Of a DNA stretch of 64,000 nucleotides, positions 35,352 through 46,633 are shown piece by piece. The stretch is from Diphasiastrum complanatum (Eukaryota; Streptophyta; Lycopodiopsida; Lycopodiales; Lycopodiaceae). Where the stretch lies: positions 11,231,999 through 11,295,998 of the forward strand of contig CM055111.1 in NCBI GenBank assembly GCA_029204225.1, in the 5' to 3' direction. The first letter of the stretch is position 1, and every line of letters begins with the position of its first letter. The notes beneath the pieces were generated by a model, which made no database searches, was not told where the DNA came from, and was given only the letters and a program-made list of their open reading frames with translations. The position numbers were made by a program, and so were the translations under genes.

Positions 35352-35640
35352 ATGCAAACCTTAGAAGCCCGTTCCGACCAAAATGGGTCGGAACGTTCCG
35401 TTCCATACGTTCCGGAACGTATTGGGTCGGAACGAGTTTGTTTACAATGTAGAAAAAAAAACATAATACGCTGGTTTTCCGCGGAATCTATTGAAATAAC
35501 ACCCTGCTGGCCCGTGACTTCACCATTTCAGAACACCTGCTGGCCCGCGACTTCACGATTCACAACAGCGAGCATGGATTTAGCACCACATACGCAACAG
35601 CTCATTTTTATTGTTTGTCACTTCAATTTCACAAGAGAAT

Positions 35641-36095
35641 TGTCGCGAACGGGTTTTGTATCGCGAACAAATTTGTTTCTTTTGAATTTTGTAATGCGGA
35701 AGCTTGCAGGATCCTAGACACGCGACTACAGATCACAGAACAGATATCATTCTAGCAGAACACAGCGAAAGAGCAGAGTGTCAGGTCGCCAACGAGCGAG
35801 ACACTGATCATCTCGCTCTAATAATACAGTTACTCAGTGTCTCGCTTGTTGGGGACCTGACACTCTGCTCTTTCGCTGTGTTCTGCTTGTTGGCAGACTT
35901 TCATGCACAGCTATTTCTTTTCACTATTTTTCTATTCCTTTCTTCTCTGTGTGCATCTCCTTGTTTTCCGCTGTCTTAATTGCTAGAATGATATATGTTT
36001 TGATCTGTAGTCACGTGTCTAGGATCTTGCAAGCTTCCGCATTAGAAAGTTCAAAAGAAACAAATCCGTTCGCGATACAAAACTTGTTCGCGACA
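35641..36095. repeat. Long inverted repeat (hairpin) inside H5
   Basis: The left arm 35641-35807 pairs with 36095-35980 (outer part, starting TGTCGCGAAC) and 35885-35833 (inner part, GCAGAACACAGCGAAAGAGC). The right arm contains an unpaired extra segment of about 90 bp (35890-35978). The loop is about 25 bp. By eye arm identity exceeds 90%. A transcript would fold into a hairpin with about 165 bp in each arm. Confidence 0.9.
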
Positions 36096-36115
36096 AGAAT
36101 GATCATTCGTTGCAT

Positions 36116-36299
36116 ACTGCTAGCCTCAGATAGATTCCGCTAGCCTCAGATAAAGCTTCAAATAATCTATCTTGGTGTCTTCTTTGATAATTTTTTCTTA
36201 CTTGATAGATACTGCTAGCCTCAGATAGATTTCGCTAGCCTCAGATAAATCGGATAAAGTAGATTCCGTTCTATCTTGGTGTCTTCTTTGATAATTTGA
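36116..36299. repeat. 95-bp direct duplication in H5
   Basis: Two copies (from 36116 and 36211), each starting ACTGCTAGCCTCAGATAGAT and ending with CTATCTTGGTGTCTTC..., are slightly diverged. GCTAGCCTCAGATA itself occurs twice per copy. Confidence 0.8.
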
Positions 36300-36601
36300 A
36301 CATGTAATAGAAGAATGGATCTTCTGTAATTGATAATAATTATCAGGTAAAGCTTCAAAGAGAAAATAGAACGGATTAAATATTAAAGTGTAAAAATCCT
36401 TTGTATAAGAAACGTATTTTTTTTATTTTTTTTTAAGGGTCCCAGAATGGAACGCGTTCCGTTCCGGAACGGGCAACTAAGATGCAAACATGTGTGCATG
36501 AGTCTCACGTTTTTTTCTGTCTATCATAACCAATATATTAAATATCTACACTCTTTTATCACATCTCTTTATTAGGGACTACAATTCCATCATGATAACA
36601 A

Positions 36602-36676
36602 CCACGGTTCAATGAACCGTGGTACGGTTCCTTCCACGGTTCCCCGGACCCACGGTTTTGGGAACCGTGGGTTCTA
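36602..36676. repeat. Cluster of ACGGTTC / GAACCGT palindromes
   Basis: Within 75 bp, CCACGGTTCAATGAACCGTGG is followed by three further ACGGTTC/GAACCGTGG units. It resembles the subterminal zones of H1-H5 but with a different core word, and no second end or target duplication was found. Confidence 0.6.
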
Positions 36677-36923
36677 CTACAAACACATAGATATATCGAT
36701 TTTGTGTTCTTAACAATGATATATGAATACGTCACGTCGTCATCATCTTTACAAACACATAAATATATGTGATTTTGGGTTTTCAATAAAAAATAAATAA
36801 ATAGACACATTGGAATATTTATATAACACATTAATTGTCATGATTTTTTGGATTCAATAGTTTTAAAATTCTATTTGGTTATTTTATCAATTTGTATAAA
36901 GACACCAAAATTTTGGGTCCAAA

Positions 36924-37013
36924 GAAAGGTTTTGTGTGGATGTGCCATTTGTGGTACAACCATGTGAAGAAAGGTTTTGTGTGAATGTGCCATTTGTGGT
37001 ACAACCATGTGAA
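36924..37013. repeat. 45-bp tandem duplication
   Basis: Two adjacent copies starting GAAAGGTTTTGTGTG differ at one base, bounded on both sides by CCAAAATTTTGG (36905 and 37021). Confidence 0.9.
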
Positions 37014-37688
37014 GAAGAGTGCCAAAATTTTGGCTATGTCCCAAGCTCGCATGGCTAAACACCACAATCTCTTGTTGTGTATATTCATATCTCCTAGAAG
37101 ATTCAAATATGTGGATCAAATTTATGCATATCCAGAACATGCTTATCTATCAAAATATACTAAATTGAGCCAATGTATAGATGTTTTGATGTGTTTATGA
37201 GCCAGAGTGTAGATATGTATCGAAGAGTCAGGAATTCATAATTTTATACTACGAAAAGAATAGAATCCCATTATTAGGCATTCCTAAAAATCGGAGTTTA
37301 CCATTTGATATACTATATGTCCAGATCAGAAATTTCTGCTTGTGTTGCCAATTTCATGTCCTCTCTATTTTGAAGAAGTTTATGGAAAAGCATCTTTAAA
37401 TTTGTTATGGTTACTGTATACGGTGTTCACTTCTGCTTTCATCAGAAGACTGAATTCCAATAAACCAGATGACCAAAAAGTTATGACTAGCAATTACTAG
37501 TCATACTGACCCCCTTTGAAGATGTGTTGAGCTCAAAGTTGAGCTAGATTCCGATATTTGAAGTTTTGAACACAAAGGTTGCAAAAGTTGAGGAGAAATT
37601 CTAGTAACCACAAATAACAACGCAAAGACTGCTAAATACAAGAAATCAAAACACGGGTTTTGAGGCTAAATAACTGCTAGCTACTAAC

Positions 37689-37760
37689 CTCTTTAATTTT
37701 TTATCCTCTATTGATAGGTTTCCATCACCCAGAGCTTTCTCATCCATTGCATGCTTTTCC
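37689..37760 (-). CDS. Exon 6 of an unidentified charged nuclear-type protein gene
   Basis: Acceptor TTTTTGTGAGTGTAG, 72 nt open, donor AAGAG|GTTAGT. Phase 2 in and out. It encodes KHAMDEKALGDGNLSIEDKK with short flanks. Only 210 bp separate it from exon 5, a normal-sized intron, which supports the pair as neighbours in one gene. Exon 7 is 4.8 kb away, with H5 in between. Confidence 0.6.
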
Positions 37761-37970
37761 CTACACTCACAAAAATAGAGTAGAAAATGTAAAAAAGATT
37801 CTATTACCATGTGATGCAATTTCCAGAACACTGTGTCAGCTAGCTAGGAAGTGATGATCTAGCTTAGCCCAGTTACCTATAGGCTAGCCGCTATAATATA
37901 TTGTCAAATCTGTTATTTATATGCAGAATAAACTCCTCTAAGAACGTGAAATCAGTAAATAGATGCTCAC

Positions 37971-38024
37971 CGCTTATGTTTCTTCCTCTCAGAACGACCT
38001 TCAGCCTCTTCAAACTGTTGTTTC
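37971..38024 (-). CDS. Exon 5 of an unidentified charged nuclear-type protein gene
   Basis: 54 nt open, donor AAGCG|GTGAGC (strong), acceptor ATAACACAAAAG (weak pyrimidine tract). Phase 2 in and out. It encodes KQQFEEAEGRSERKKHK, a basic nuclear-localisation-like stretch. The upstream intron to exon 4 (16.2 kb) contains the whole B2/A1 nest. Confidence 0.55.
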
Positions 38025-38917
38025 CTTTTGTGTTATAAAACAGAGGCATCCAAAAATGTCATAAAACGATCCCTCTAATTTTTGAATACCTAGTATATCA
38101 ATGAGAACCTGATTACATGAATAGCAGCAATACACGTGCAGTTCACAATACTGATCTCACAAAGATGATAGAAAATGCATGGAAAAAAATTAATTATTGT
38201 TCACTAAGGTTCTAGTCTTCTGGATAGACAGACACAAAGATAAAGAAAACGAAAAGATTCTTCAATTCTAAGCTGCTGAATCCCAGTGGTGAAAATTGGT
38301 ACACGAAGACTAAGAAAGACCAAGACCACGCCTCAAATTAGTTTGTAAATTCAAGATCTGCCATCTATCTGTCTACTTCATTTTCCAGGAGAACTATGAA
38401 GATGCTGCAGCAATCAGTTTGTTGCATAGAATCCTGTTTCGGTACGAACCGTACTACACTCCATACATACAAAACATATTCAGAAAGTTTTGATTTGAAC
38501 CGTAAATTTAAGGGTTTTTTTGGGCAAATTTTCTGCATAGACAGTTGCATTTTTCCCCCACTTGAAATCGATCCCCGAAACTCAAATCGATCCCTTGAAC
38601 TTAGAACAAACCAAACCTCCTCAAATTATAGGAGGCCACTATTTTAGGGTATGAAACAGGCTGCTTCAAAAACTAGATTGATCCCCCACTTTGAAATCGA
38701 TCCCCTAAACTTAGAACAAATCAAATCCTCTCACAATTATCGCGGGAACCATTTTCAGGGTACAAAACAGGCTGCTCCAAAAACTATATTCCTGAAACCA
38801 GCTCAATTCCCCACGTTGAATCTGAATCGATTGAGAGTTTCTTCTTTTGAATCAAAAGAAAACCAAAAAAAAAATACATATGTAATCAAAATCAATAGAA
38901 TATCTTGAGGTACGTAT
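38025..38917. other. Unassigned intron-like DNA with a diverged tandem duplication
   Basis: Two diverged copies of about 115-125 bp lie at 38550-38676 and 38677-38795 (shared words AAATCGATCCCC, AACTTAGAACAAA, ACAGGCTGCT). No gene recognised. Confidence 0.5.
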
Positions 38918-39906
38918 GAGGTTTACCAACCTAGGAATCCTCGATGGTCTTCTACAACTCAAAATAGGTCAAAATCAACAACATGCAAGCAAATATGGCT
39001 ACATGCAAGCAATCTGAAAAATTCTAGATGCATGCACGCAACATGCATGGACTAGTACTTGCACATGCAAACGGAAACTAGCAAATTGTAATTTTGTCGA
39101 CATGCAATGAATAGATCAAACTTTCGAAGTAATCGGATCTGCTGGCTATGTAGGGCAGCGAGCAAGATGAAGAGGATGCGAGCAGAAATTTGCAAAAGAC
39201 TTGTTACACAAACTAAAATGATAGTATATGCTGTAAGGAGCATTCTAACATCATTAATCCTGGAAATTGCTCCTCCAATTGGGTCGATTGGATCACGAAT
39301 GTTTCTTGTCCATGAATTTCCAGTAAGAAGAACATTACATTAGCAAGAAAACAAAGCAGTAAATCAGATCCAACAAGACACCAATCTAGGAACTAGAATT
39401 GATTAGCAAGAGATTCTACCACAAAAAACAAATCACAAGAGCATATGTGAGAAGAAATCTCTCTCTCTCTCTCTCCAATAGTGCACCCATCTAGGAGGAG
39501 GAGGTATCATTTATAGATTGGAAACAAATAATATGTGATGTACATGGCTTCCAAGTGTCAAAAGTAGGTGAAATAAGTGTCCCACATGCTAAATATCCAC
39601 ATTCCCTCTTCATGCAATGATACTTGGCATGATTTGCCTTGGTCCACAAGTTTCCTATATATGAAAAATGCGCCCTCCTACAACATGAGAAAATTCATAT
39701 AGTTCCAACATATAGTTGGTAGCATGTAAAATTGCCCCCTAGGGTCCCATGTACAACTTATGGGCCTACTCAAGGTTTTAAACCTTTACAATAAATTTTT
39801 ATAATGCTTACAAACTTTGTAAGCCTATTTAAACTTTGAGAGAATACAACGCAATTAAAATTGTGGGGCGCTAAAATACATGGTGAAATTTATCAAAACC
39901 ATAACA
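38918..39906 (-). repeat. 3' LTR of B2, outer end truncated
   Basis: Homologous to B1 LTRs from GAGGTTTACCAACCTAGG to CCATAACA. The CATGCAA minisatellite is reduced to about one unit (38990-39010). The purine tract follows at 39907-39918. Confidence 0.88.
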
Positions 39907-39914
39907 GCTCCCTC

Positions 39915-40627
39915 CTAAGTTTGGTCAATTTTACATACTCCAAGCTTCTTCCTATGACGATGAAATAATTTTGCATGGAGTGGCTTTGTAAGAATATCTG
40001 CAACCATGTTACTTGAGTCAATGAAGATAGGGGAGATAATCTTCTTCTTGACTAGATCTCTCAAATGATGATACTTGATATGAATATGTTTGGTCCTCCC
40101 ATGAAATACGGCGTCTTTTGAAAGTATAATAGCAGAAGTGTTGTCAATAAATCCTTCATCAAGTTGATGTAGATGTTCAAGCATGAATCGCAGCCAAACT
40201 ACTTCATTAGAAACTCTTGAGGCTGCGATATATTCCGCTTCGCAAGAGGATTGAGCAACGAAAGATTGCTTCTTGCATATATCCTTGTGATGGTAGCCCC
40301 TGAAAGTATACTACATCCTCCTATAATGCTTTTATAATCATCCACATTAGAAGCCCAACTGGCATCACTGTATGAAGCACGTAATAGACCATCTTGTTTA
40401 GAGAAAAAAAAGTCCATAATCGGAAGTAGCTTTCAAATATTGTAAAACATATTTAGCATGCTTCCAATGAATAACACCAGGATTAGTAGCAAACTGACTA
40501 AGAGTATGAACTGCATAGGCAATATCACCAAGTAGTGAGATACATTAAAGATCCAATCAAATTGTGCTAAGGAATCTTGGACAGTTCTTCATGTTCCTCT
40601 TCAGTCTTCACTCCATCTTCCTTGGAT
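39915..40627 (-). pseudogene. B2 copia RNase H and RT C-terminus (3' coding end)
   Basis: Motifs SYSDASWASNVDDYKSIIGG (about 40385-40325) and TKHIHIKYHHLRD (40095-40055) end with a stop near 39915. Frame shifts occur near 40190, 40420 and 40530. Its other half continues at 49125, beyond the A1 insertion, with the 4-bp target AATT at 40628-40631 repeated at 49121-49124. Confidence 0.88.
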
Positions 40628-40631
40628 AATT

Positions 40632-41082
40632 TGTTAGAAATAAATGACTATGCTAAAGTTAATCCATAGGTTACTTTGACCCAAAAGGTCGAGATTTGTG
40701 TAACCATGGGTATTTAGTTATTTAGGCCATCTTAAGTTTGTCTTAAGTTCAATTGGACGCAATTTTGGTCATGTACTGACTCGTGGGTCCTTAGGGGTCT
40801 AATTTTGTTTAGGGGCCCTATCTTGACTTTTGAGGGTGCCCTACATTTAGTAAGTGGTTAACCTTAGGGTTTGGTGGCATTTGGCCACATCCAAGTAGAG
40901 TACTTAGATGCTCATTGTGTATTCCATTTTTACAGTTTGGCTAAGCATTGCTCTCCATTGCTCTTGTTGTTGTTTTCTCTCTCTCTCTCTCTTAGAGTTG
41001 GGCGCCCAGCCTCTTCTCTCTTGTTTCTTGTGGAGATTGATTGATAACTAGATCTTGGTGACTTGACTCTTGCTTTCCTACA
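40632..41082 (+). repeat. 5' LTR of A1
   Basis: 451 bp, TGTTAGAAATAAATG...GCTTTCCTACA, with a CT microsatellite at 40976-40992. It abuts the primer site directly. Confidence 0.95.
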
Positions 41083-41100
41083 TGGTATCAGAGCTACCGG
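41083..41100 (+). promoter_or_regulatory. Primer binding site of A1 (tRNA-iMet)
   Basis: TGGTATCAGAGCTACCGG, immediately after the 5' LTR. The match extends to about 13 bases of the initiator tRNA 3' end. Confidence 0.95.
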
Positions 41101-41796
41101 ATCTGCAGCAAGCTTGTTTGTTGGCGCCCTACCAGAAGAGGAGTTTCTCTGCTTTTTGTTGTGAAATTTTAGCATCTTGCTGAACTTTTCAAGTGGAGTT
41201 TGGATCAGCTTTTTTTGTCTCTTTTCAGGTTGAAGGAGGGCGGCCATCAGAGATCTTGGAGGAGCAATTTTTGGCACCCAAAAATCAGAATCTCAAATTT
41301 GATTTTTATGCAACCAGTTTTCAACAAGTTTTGTTTGGAGGAGGGCGCCCAAAAATCTGCTACTGATTTTTGGTTGTGGTGTCTCCTTATCTTGCTGTTT
41401 TTGTTTTCATATTTGCATTTGTGTAGGAGGGCGCCCAAAATTCAGTAAACCCTATTCAGGGTTAGGTCAACTTGTGGCTGGAAATTTGCAGATTCTCAGC
41501 AAGTAGTAGGGCGCTTTCAACAGCCCTGTTGGAGTGTGTGTTGATCACACTATTTGGCTTCTTAATTGGGTTTCGGTGTAGGCTTCAATCGAAGCTAACC
41601 TAATTTTCAAGAAGCTGGTTTTTTTGTGCAGAAAGACAGCCATCTATCCATTATCTTTTGGGCACTTTGGTTGCAGATTGAAAGACATCTTGTGCTCCTA
41701 CTTTAAGCTCTTTGTTTGCTGCAAATTTTTGAGTAGATTTGGTTGTGGAAAGGCAGTCTTTCCTATCTACTACAAGCTGAAATTTTGTTGGAGGTA

Positions 41797-42662
41797 ATGG
41801 CTAAAGAATCGGAAGCTATCGGATCTTTGTTTAGTGAAGATCGGTCACAAACTACTCCTTGTGGAGTTACATGATGAAGAATCTTCTCATAGCGAAAGGG
41901 CTGTGGGATTTGGTCAATGGTGATGAGGAAAGGCCTCCGTCTTTGGCACCTCCTACACCTCGTGGATCATCATCATCAACATCATCGTCTACATCTTCGG
42001 AAGAACAAAAGAAGTGGAATAGAAGGGATGCACAAGCACATTCTATGGTTGCTCTTGCTGTGAAAAGATCTATCTTACCTCATATTAGGTCTTGTAAGAC
42101 ATCTAAAAGTGCGTGGGATACACTTTATACTATATATAGAGTCAAAAATCCAACAAGAGTGGTGTATCTTAGAAATCAGCTTTCTTTGTTGATGATGCAA
42201 GAAGGGGATCAAGTGACCAATCACTTGACGAAGATCAAGGATCTTCGTGAGGAGCTTCTCAATATTGATGAGATAATTGAGGATGCTCAATTTGTTTCCA
42301 TTACTCTCAACTCCTTACCTTCATCTTATCTTCCATTTGTTTCATCTTTGAGTATCTCTCTTAGGGGACAGCAACTCTCCTTTGATGAACTTGTTGGGCT
42401 GCTTCTTCAAGAGGAGCAAACGAGGCAAAACTTTGCGGGTGACACTCAACAATATCAAGCTTTCTTCACGAAAGGCAAGGGCAAAGGCAAGTCAAAAGGA
42501 AAGGGGAAGCCTCCTTCCAAGGATGAGCAAAAGCCCGTTGGAGGTCAAAATGTCAAAACTCAAAAGAAGAAAGGGAAGTGCCATTATTGCAAAAGGTATG
42601 GGCACTTCATCAAGGATTGTAAGAAGAAGCTTGCGAAAGAGGAGAGTAAAGGAATTGATACA
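41797..42662 (+). pseudogene. A1 copia gag
   Basis: Start ATG at 41797 (MAKESEAIGSLFSEDR, same start as A2). A small deletion near 41845 shifts the frame; the long open part begins at 41859 with YMMKNLLIAKGLWDLV (UBN2-type gag). A Lys/Gly linker and CCHC knuckle CHYCKRYGHFIKDC (42580-42621) follow. Coding is cut at 42662 by a 2.5-kb insertion; the next coding residues (TLEQELEASGDLF) resume near 45220. Confidence 0.9.
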
Positions 42663-45176
42663 ACATACCATGTTTCTAGTACATTAATAATGCCCTGGGA
42701 ACAAAGGAAGCTTAAGGAGAAACTTTCCCAGTTTTAAGTTTTGAAGACAGAACTTGAATAAGGGGGGGAAGAATATCCCAACCTCTACAATTGACACATG
42801 GGCAAGGAACCATGGTCACACCCCGTTTGACAACATCCTCTCTAATTTTCTCAAATGACCAATCATGCACAACATTTGCTCCATGATCTACTCCATAAAA
42901 AGAATTTCAATACTTTTATAAAATGTGTAAAATACCTAAACAAACAACATGCCTACCAACATAAACACCTCAAGGTCAAGATTAACCACATAAGTACAAA
43001 AAGAGAAACTTTTGATTGTCTTAACTACATATATAGTTAAAAAATTGTTAGAAATAAATTCTCCACTCTCTGGTACTGCATGGTTCCGACTAGCTCACAC
43101 TGTAAGCCCCCCATTATGAGGAGAAGGCATAAGAGCAGTTGGGTACCTAGTTCGAGAGGGATTGCCCCCCCCGGATGGGGTCCAGGGGCATCACGCCCTG
43201 GTGGGGGTTCAGGGGCAGCGCTTCCGTACCTATGGTATAGCTTATATGCGTAAGGAAGATCCGATGTCTGTAAGGGAAACCCTATTTCATAAAATTTCGT
43301 ATGAAATTGTTAGATGTGAGATAATGATTATAGATATATGTAAGTACCTGGTGTATCTTCAACTTTTTCCTTTCCTCGTTCTTCCATTCCACTGGTAGGT
43401 GCGTTCTCTTGAAATGTAGAATCTCCGCTGAAATTGTGATAACACCTCCTTGATTTGAAATAACAATTCAAGAAAAATCGATTTGCTACAACATTCTGAG
43501 AAATCCTATGCTGTGCGACCCAATTATTTTTTAGACAACATCTATTAAGTTCTGGTAATCGACTCTATGGTCAACGCTAGCAGCGTCGACCATAGCATCA
43601 ATTTTCAGAATGTCGTAAATGCTATGGCGAACACTGCTAGCGTCGACCATAAAGTTGATTAAGTTCTGGAAATCGACGCTAGCAGCGTCGACCATAGAGT
43701 CGATTACCAGAACTTAATAGCGTGGGATGTCGCGGTTTCTTCCCATTTCTATTTTCGGTTTTTGAATGCGAGGAGGAGGATATTTTTGCGCCTAGTGGTG
43801 GTGCTGCTCTCTATGGCTCTTCTAATGATGCTTGATCTTTTTGATGCTTTTTAGTCACAACCAAAGCTCTCTACCTTTTCACCATAGCCAGGGCTTGGAG
43901 AAAAAGTTGAGCATTGGACAAAAAGGTGAGCACCATAGCCACCATTCAAAAGTTTACTAGTTGTAGCGCAGGCATCCCAAAGGGAGCCGGGAACCACGAC
44001 TTAGCTTCCCAGCCTTCAACTCTTGCCATCCAAACCCACTTGACATACAAGCAGCCAAGTCGCCAACAACGATCAGACTTAACCAGCTTGAAGTTTCGAA
44101 AACCAACATTGAGATCCAACCTGGCGCCATGCCAGATCGGGGGTCCCGATGTGGGTGACTTCCCTCCAAGCAAGCCGCCCGACATACATCAAACTTAACC
44201 AACTCGAAGCTTCGTTACAAACGAGTAACATTCATTCCAAGCAAGCGGTCTGACTTACATCAGACTTAACCAACTGAAAGCTTCGTCACGAGCGCTGGAA
44301 GCCAACCTGGCGCCACGCCAGACTGGACAGCCATAAACATGTAACTTCCACCCAAGCAAGCCATCCAACTCAGCCGACAGGTTAGAGCCCATTCCCCAAG
44401 AGCTTAACCCATTCACGTTCATGCAAAGAACACTCAGAACCACAAGCCGCGACAAATATGGAGACAACCAGTTCCTGGACCAAATGGTCCCGACAGCATA
44501 CCGCTGGCGCCACGAACCGAATGGTCCCGACGGCATACCGCTGGCGTCCCGGGATACGACCCTCAGCTATGTGCCAACTTAAAAATTTTGAAGCGGCCTT
44601 ACAACTGACGCTTTTACCGAACACTGAAACCCAGAAGGTAATCAAAGTCAGTTTGAGAAAAATTCCACTTTATTGATAAATCTGAGAAGGTTACATTTCA
44701 AGTGTGTGACCGACCCTAGTCTCCGGGGCGCTAGCATGCCAAGGCGAGAGCCATGACAACATTCCAGCAAGGGAGGCTGAGACTTGGTTGGAGCTCGCCC
44801 TGAGTCGCAACCCGCACTCCCCTATAATATTGGTGGGATTCGACACCCCCCCTCATACCAAGGACTCTACTCAAGTTGGTAAAGCATTTTTTCTCTCTCT
44901 AGGATTTTCTCTTTCTAGAAAGTCATTTTCTCTCTCTAGATTTTATTGATCTCCAGGCTTCCTTTAATCATGCCTAGATCGTGTGAGGTGATTGCACATC
45001 GATCTGAGCTCTCTGGACTTCGCTAGAACCGATCAAAGATTTTCAGCCATAGGAACTTGGCGCCGGCTGGATTCTAGTCACAGTGGCGCCGGCGCCATTG
45101 GCGCCGGGGACATAGCTAGCGCCGATGGCGCCGGAAGTAAAGCTTGTAAAGGTAGCTTTACAACACTAGTTTTTCT
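42663..45176. mobile_element. 2.5-kb unclassified insertion inside A1, flanked by TTGATACA
   Basis: The 8-bp direct repeat TTGATACA is at 42655-42662 and 45177-45184, and A2 lacks any such interval, so this is an insertion. Its ends (ACATACCATG... and ...AGTTTTTCT) are not inverted repeats and no transposase, RT or integrase was found. Contents: a 179-bp palindromic MITE (43542-43720), a G/C-run block (43165-43215), repeated CAACCTGGCGCCA and ACTTAACCAACT words (44065-44360) and duplicated ATGGTCCCGACRGCATACCG units (44485, 44521). An 8-bp TSD would suit a hAT-type or Mutator-like element. Confidence 0.6.
43542..43720. repeat. Palindromic MITE-like element (179 bp)
   Basis: A perfect 31-bp terminal inverted repeat beginning CTATTAAGTTCTGGTAATCG. 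The interior repeats GTCGAC and GCTAGC palindromes, with four copies of a CTATGG(T/C)(C/G)..CGCTAGC module. Flanks do not show a clear TSD beyond a possible TA. No coding. Confidence 0.85.
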
Positions 45177-45184
45177 TTGATACA

Positions 45185-45766
45185 TTTGTGTTTATTGTTG
45201 TTTATGTTCTGTGCTTCACTTGCTACTTTGGAGCAAGAGCTTGAAGCTAGTGGTGATCTCTTCAACCAAGACTGCTTTTGTGTCTAATATTGCTTCTACT
45301 AGTACTACTACATCTATGAGGAATTCAGATTCTGTTTTGCAAGTTGCTGATTTTCAGCCCATTGAATGGGTGATTGATAGTGGTGCTACTCGTCATATGA
45401 CTTCTCGCAAAGAAGCATTCACTAAATTAATGAAAGTGCAAAATGGAAGTAAGGTACAATGTGCGGATGATGCATCTTATTCTATTCATGGAATTGGAAT
45501 TGTAGCCATCATTTTGCCTAATGGTAAAGAAAAGTACATTAAGAATGTGCTTTATGTCCCGGGAATCAAGAAGAATCTTCTTTCAGTTTCAACTATGTTG
45601 AAGCAAGGACTAGTTGTTGAGTTCAAAGAAGATCAGTGTCTTGTCAAGGATCCTAAAAGATCACTCTTGATTATTGTTTCGGAAACGATGCATGCTAGCT
45701 TATTCATTATGGATATCTATGAGCGACGAATTCCCTCTACATATTTTGTTGCTTTTACATCAAAAC
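45185..45766 (+). pseudogene. A1 copia protease
   Basis: After the insertion, IEWVIDSGATRHMTSRKEAF (about 45360-45420) is the retropepsin active site. It is followed by IILPNGKEKYIKNVLYVPGI and the link to integrase. Frame changes around 45220-45280 separate it from gag. Confidence 0.9.
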
Positions 45767-46633
45767 ATTGGAGTTGGCTGAATTGTGGCACGCAAGGTTT
45801 GGGCATCTCAACTTTGCAAGTTTGAAAAAGCTGAAGACATTTAATATGGTAGAAGACATTCCTACTACTGAGCAGCCGGAAGGGCATGTATGCAAGGGGT
45901 GCATACTTGGAAAGTTTCAAAGGAAACCTTTTCCAATTGATGGAACTATAAGGGTTCTTGATAAATTTGATTTGGTTCATAGTGATGTTTTGGTCCAATG
46001 GGAACTGAATCCATTGGAAAGTGCATCTATTTTGTGACTTTTATTGATAACTTTTCTCGTTTTACATGAATCTATTCTATGAAGGCTAAATCGGAGAGTT
46101 TCAACGTTTCAAAGATTTTCTAACAATGGTGGAAAGTCAGTTTGGGCATTCTTTGAAGACCCTACGCACCGATCGAGGAGGGGAATACATTAAGAATACG
46201 TTCGGTGCAATTCTACATCAAATGACAACTCCCTATACGCCTCAACAAAATGGTGTTGCCGAGCGAAAGAATCGCACACTTATGGAGATGGCCCGTTGCA
46301 TGCTCAAAGCAAAGGGGCTGTCTCACAAGTTTTGGGCTGAAGCGGTTATAACGGCAGCATACATAAGCAAACGTTGTCCTACTAAAGCATTGAAAGTATT
46401 AACTCCTTATGAAGTTTGGTATGGAAAGAATCCTACAATCTCTCACTTTCGCATTTTTGGTTGTACGGCTTATGCTTTTGTTCCAAATAAACTTCGTACA
46501 AAGCTTGAGGATAAAGGAGTTAAATGCATTTTGTTGCCTATAGTAGTGAAAGCAAAGGCTATAGGCTATTCAATTTGAGCACTAACAAGATTATTGTTAG
46601 TCGTGATGTGCATTTTGATGAAAAAACAATTCA
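45767..46633 (+). pseudogene. A1 copia integrase
   Basis: Zinc-binding part (LWHARFGHLNF...CKGCILGK, 45780-45920), core start DLVHSDV (45970) and YTPQQNGVAERKNRTLMEMA (46230-46290) with the catalytic Glu in VAERKN, then LSHKFWAEAV and IFGCTAYAFV. Frame breaks at about 46036, 46125 and 46555. Confidence 0.92.

Larger units (their letters stand above)
35360..36481. mobile_element. H5: hAT-like foldback element with 8-bp TSD
   Basis: Flanked by a perfect 8-bp duplication ATGCAAAC (35352-35359, 36482-36489). Ends CTTAGAAGCCCGTTCCG and, reverse-complemented on the right, CTTAGTTGCCCGTTCCG form inverted repeats. Subterminal zones hold multiple GTTCCGGAACG palindromes (35365-35432 and 36447-36472). 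The core is a long imperfect inverted repeat (separate entry). No transposase, so non-autonomous. Confidence 0.85.

Noticed and set aside
35158-35364. 68-residue plus-strand open frame before H5
   Set aside because: No recognisable motif, no splice or promoter support, and it overlaps the H5 target site.
36559-37140. Minus-strand frames with repeated HMVVPQMAH-type segments
   Set aside because: The repetition is due to the 45-bp tandem DNA duplication; nothing suggests a real gene.
43957-44645. Several open frames on both strands in the A1 insertion
   Set aside because: GC-richer sequence gives long frames by chance; no family motif and no agreement between repeated units.
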